From Candidatus Phaeomarinibacter sp. (GTDB lineage Bacteria; Pseudomonadota; Alphaproteobacteria; CGMCC-115125), in NCBI GenBank assembly GCA_028279995.1, contig JANQMQ010000285.1, positions 1-5,695 of the forward strand: DNA of 5,695 nucleotides, read 5' to 3'. Both the position numbers and the translations under genes were made by a program. This document shows positions 5,674-5,695 of this stretch, piece by piece; positions within the stretch are counted from its first letter, which is position 1, and each line of letters opens with the position of its first letter. The notes below the pieces were generated by a model. That model was not told the DNA's origin. It saw nothing but the letters and a program-made list of their open reading frames with translations, and searched no databases.

Positions 5674-5695
5674 TTGGTGTCGCAGCCGAGGTGCC

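Overview
The window reads as a compact, high-GC stretch of a Gram-negative chromosome, most likely a marine-type alphaproteobacterium (Hyphomonadaceae-like). This guess rests on codon style, a lipoprotein signal, the sulfatase content and the helicase type; no phylogeny was run. Six protein genes, one of them partial, fill almost all of it. I see no RNA genes, mobile elements or CRISPR arrays.

Positions 1-3164 look like a sulfatase maturation and catalysis module. The left edge holds the C-terminal end of a probable TetR/AcrR-type regulator. Its TAG stop abuts the ATG of a formylglycine-generating enzyme (FGE/SUMF1 family) that carries both catalytic cysteines and a lipoprotein signal. Running toward it on the minus strand are a type I sulfatase with a CAPSR formylglycine motif and a small four-helix membrane protein of unknown function. 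The ATG of the membrane protein lies one base past the sulfatase stop. The FGE and membrane-protein stop codons interlock in one CTAG. The natural reading is that the FGE converts Cys116 of the sulfatase to formylglycine on the outer face of the inner membrane, and that a regulator controls the locus.

Positions 3165-3512 are a 348-base divergent intergenic region. Its left part carries a good sigma70-like promoter for the sulfatase (perfect TTGACA, 17-base spacer, TGTATT). A perfect 17-base operator-like palindrome sits over the -10 and start point. Its right part, the leader of the helicase gene, contains several short inverted repeats that could fold into a chain of hairpins.

Positions 3513-4844 encode an RhlE-like DEAD-box RNA helicase with all core motifs and a basic, disordered tail. 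Convergent to it, 4857-5660 encodes a TIGR03084 / maleylpyruvate-isomerase-N-like (DinB superfamily) putative metal-binding protein with a strong ribosome binding site. These two genes look unrelated to the sulfatase module.

Nothing here is clearly a wholly new system. The points most worth following are the predicted envelope-anchored FGE paired with its probable substrate, and the operator that could link the truncated regulator to the sulfatase operon.
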